Source: a virus
Length of the DNA stretch: 64,000 nt
IMG/VR virus record: IMGVR_UViG_3300042898_001429
Coordinates: 30,523-94,522 of that record
Reading direction: 5' to 3' (one strand)
Part shown: positions 62,447-64,000 of the stretch, piece after piece
Layout: the number at the start of each line of letters is the position of its first letter
Numbering within the stretch: the stretch's first letter is position 1
The notes under the pieces: model-generated
Databases searched by the model: none
Seen by the model: the letters and a program-made list of their open reading frames with translations, nothing else
Told to the model about the DNA's origin: nothing
Made by a program: the position numbers and the translations under genes

Positions 62447-63485
62447 AACCAACCCCGATATCTCGTTTCCAAACGGCTTCACGTAACAGTGCGCCTTCTT
62501 TGGAACGGATGTCGGGGTTTTTTAATGCCTCAATATGTGCTATCCATTGTTTTGGTTTTTTAGCAACGCTCCCAAGACCCCACGCATCATGTAACTTACG
62601 ATACGACGGAAGGTCAGAGCCAACCCATGGTATTCCTGATGCTGAATACTCTAATAGTTTTATGTCAGACTTAGCGTGGTTGAATGGTAAGTCATTCAAT
62701 GGAGCAAGACCAATGTCCATCTTTAACAGTGATGGGTATTGCTCAGGGTCACATGCAGGGGTTTTATCAACTGCTTCTTCAGGTAGCCCCCACTTGCTAG
62801 CGACTGATGGTGCACCGATGTGATATCCACCATGCATTACAAGTATCTCGTTACGCTCGTACATGGGCTTGATAATTCCTGAAAGTATCTCTAAGTCATT
62901 ACTTCTATGGTTGGTTGAGCCGACCCATCCGACTGTTGGCAGTCCATCTGTGTGCACCACGGGAGTGAACCTAGCCACGTCTACTGTGTTCTCTAAAACC
63001 AAGATAGGACAGTGCACGAACGCAGAAATCCTGTCAGCCAAGTAGTCGGTAGACACAGTAACTAAGTCACTGGCATTGAGAACGCTCTTGTAGTGGTTTG
63101 TGTTCTCATCAGGGCTTATCTTTGGGTGTGACGACTCAAAAGCAGAGTTGCTTGGTCGCAGTCCCCAATACCAGTCATCAAGGTCGTTGATAATGATTTG
63201 CCCATACGCTTGAGCATCTTTTATGTGTGCTGTCAGTGTTCCATGCATAAGACGCTGCATGTAAACAATATCAACATCATGTAGTTCTTTTGAGCCATCT
63301 TGAATGTCAATAGAGAAGTGGGTCTTGTTCCAAACTAGGAGACCCTCAAAAATCTCAACACCGTCACGAGACAGTGTAGACATGTATTGACCTAGGCGTA
63401 CCCAGCCAGCGCCACCCCAGTGTGATTTGCCGTCATAGGCTCTCTCCGCTGGAATCTTGTCCCCGCTTGCTATTCCTAATCTCAT
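62412..63485 (-). CDS. Glycosyltransferase (GT4-like)
   Basis: A 357-residue protein: MRLGIASGDKIPAERAYDGK then WGGAGWVRLGQYMSTLSRDG is a start I associate with a class of phage glycosyltransferases. VTVSTDYLADRISAFVHCPI, then NTVDVARFTPVVHTDGLPTV and GWVGSTNHRSNDLEILSGII correspond to the GT-B C-terminal donor domain. DIKLLEYSASGIPWVGSDLP is the EX7E-like end ('K..ey.a.g.P.v.s..'). Its 3' end overlaps whiB by 35 bp on the opposite strand. Confidence 0.82.
   Translation of the reverse strand: MRLGIASGDKIPAERAYDGKSHWGGAGWVRLGQYMSTLSRDGVEIFEGLLVWNKTHFSIDIQDGSKELHDVDIVYMQRLMHGTLTAHIKDAQAYGQIIINDLDDWYWGLRPSNSAFESSHPKISPDENTNHYKSVLNASDLVTVSTDYLADRISAFVHCPILVLENTVDVARFTPVVHTDGLPTVGWVGSTNHRSNDLEILSGIIKPMYERNEILVMHGGYHIGAPSVASKWGLPEEAVDKTPACDPEQYPSLLKMDIGLAPLNDLPFNHAKSDIKLLEYSASGIPWVGSDLPSYRKLHDAWGLGSVAKKPKQWIAHIEALKNPDIRSKEGALLREAVWKRDIGVGSKRLLEVLESL
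62451..62523 (+). terminator. Nested hairpin terminator for the whiB operon
   Basis: AACCCCGATATC (62451-62462) pairs with GATGTCGGGGTT (62508-62519), one U-G wobble. Inside, TTCCAAA (62467-62473) pairs with TTTGGAA (62499-62505). A T-run (62518-62523) follows on the plus strand. It lies within the end of the convergent glycosyltransferase gene. Confidence 0.72.
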
Positions 63486-63615
63486 CTTGTGGTTCCAATT
63501 CTATAATTCTGTTGGCTCGTTTTTGGCACTTGTGTGCAGGACGTGTTGATAAAGGTATGCCAGTGGACATACTAACACCACACGCATTGCATATATACTT
63601 TACTTCTTGTGTCAT
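63433..63615 (-). CDS. Small zinc-binding protein (60 aa)
   Basis: A 60-residue protein: MTQEVKYICNACGVSMSTGI then HKCQKRANRIIELEPQDEIR. CNAC plus H-x-C suggests one zinc site. It overlaps the glycosyltransferase start by 53 bp, more than other genes here, which weakens the call. Its own start codon ATGACACAAG resembles the CA-rich starts of the array genes. The 44 bp from its start to 63660 show nothing else. Confidence 0.5.
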   Translation of the reverse strand: MTQEVKYICNACGVSMSTGIPLSTRPAHKCQKRANRIIELEPQDEIRNSKRGQDSSGESL

Positions 63616-63659
63616 GTTTTTATGTTAGCGGGTTAAAGATGTCTTTGTATAGGACGCAT

Positions 63660-64000
63660 TCATGACTTAGGTCGTGTCTTCATCCACTCAAACATCCCAG
63701 CCTCTGTATAGCGGTCTCGTAATGGCTTGCGTGTTTTCCAGTTGACACAATCTCTTCCCCAGTTACTGGAGTCACGCCATCCGATAGCAGGTCTAAAGAA
63801 TGGTCGGTTGTTCAATTTGTCGTCAAGTGTTCTAAATACATTCTTGGTTTGATATCCAAAGAATGCCAAGCGATTAGCAACAACGATTTGCTCTTCTTTT
63901 GTTGCTCCCTTAGGTGAGTGTGAAAACTCTCTGCCTCCAAAGCCTTGCCATGCTGATTGAGCCATACCAAGACCACCTGCGTAGTAACCACCGTCATTCC
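63660..64000 (-). CDS. Rpf / transglycosylase-like cell-wall enzyme (5' end beyond window)
   Basis: The frame continues past the right edge, so the N-terminus is missing. NDGGYYAGGLGMAQSAWQGF followed by GGREFSHSPKGATKEEQIVV is the resuscitation-promoting-factor/transglycosylase fold ('YyGGLqfsqstW.a.GG......p..At..eQi.vA'). The C-terminal part (KPLRDRYTEAGMFEWMKTRP) is not typical. The catalytic Glu would be upstream of the window. Domain use in actinobacterial phages supports a lysin or virion-entry role. Confidence 0.75.
   Translation of the reverse strand, partial: NDGGYYAGGLGMAQSAWQGFGGREFSHSPKGATKEEQIVVANRLAFFGYQTKNVFRTLDDKLNNRPFFRPAIGWRDSSNWGRDCVNWKTRKPLRDRYTEAGMFEWMKTRPKS

Noticed and set aside
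1-64000. tRNA genes, integrase, insertion sequences
   Set aside because: I looked for cloverleaf-type sequences, tyrosine/serine recombinase motifs and terminal inverted repeats with transposase frames and saw none; a tRNAscan or HMM search would be decisive.

Overview
This window is part of a tailed-phage genome (Caudoviricetes, contractile-tail myovirus) that most likely infects an actinobacterium. The tail type rests on a tail sheath, a T4 gp19-like tube, gp25-like and J-like baseplate proteins and a gpD-like hub. The host assignment rests on a WhiB-family gene (62105-62446), which is restricted to Actinobacteria and their phages, on an Rpf/transglycosylase-like cell-wall gene at the right edge, and on three perfect copies of the actinobacterial-type ParB site parS near 50.1-50.7 kb. 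No integrase, repressor, DNA polymerase or tRNA gene was recognised in the window, so lifestyle is undetermined.

Layout. Nearly every gene is on the minus strand and is transcribed right to left. From 1 to 12.8 kb: baseplate, hub, LysM protein, tape measure with a built-in M15 peptidase, a chaperone with a likely frameshift extension, tube, sheath and neck genes. From 12.8 to 24.4 kb: a Cys-rich fibre-like protein, head decoration candidates, major capsid protein, scaffold, portal, a metallophosphoesterase, an HTH protein and the large terminase. From 24.4 to 26.3 kb: small genes and an M15-type endolysin candidate. From 26.3 to 40.7 kb: a receptor-binding locus built from repeatedly duplicated modules (adapter domain, lectin-like fibre, small chaperone-like protein). 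From 40.7 to 50.1 kb: accessory genes, including a secreted Thr-rich protein, a lone plus-strand methyltransferase, two glycosyltransferases, small Zn-ribbon proteins and a cluster of effector-like genes (two ParB/sulfiredoxin-like, one Cys-His-Asp hydrolase-like, two ADP-ribosyltransferase-like). From 50.3 to 59.0 kb: about 26 small genes, probably early, including an ArdA-like antirestriction protein. From 59.1 to 62.4 kb, on the plus strand: a SNF2-type helicase, a DUF932 protein and WhiB. From 62.4 to 64 kb, back on the minus strand: a glycosyltransferase, a small Zn protein and the truncated Rpf-like gene.

The most striking signal is an array of 23 near-identical promoter modules from 50.3 to 61.0 kb (21 minus, 2 plus): a C/T-rich tract ending in (C/T)GGCT, exactly 15 bp, then a TAnnnT -10 hexamer (usually TAAGAT, TAAGGT or TAAAGT). 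In 16 modules the ATG begins exactly 6 bp after the -10, so the predicted transcripts are leaderless. The other 7 have short leaders, mostly with a Shine-Dalgarno sequence. In five cases the TAA of the -10 hexamer is also the stop codon of the gene upstream. I read this as a compact gene-by-gene expression system for host-takeover genes, possibly controlled by the phage WhiB. All functional statements are inferences from sequence reading; no database search was run.
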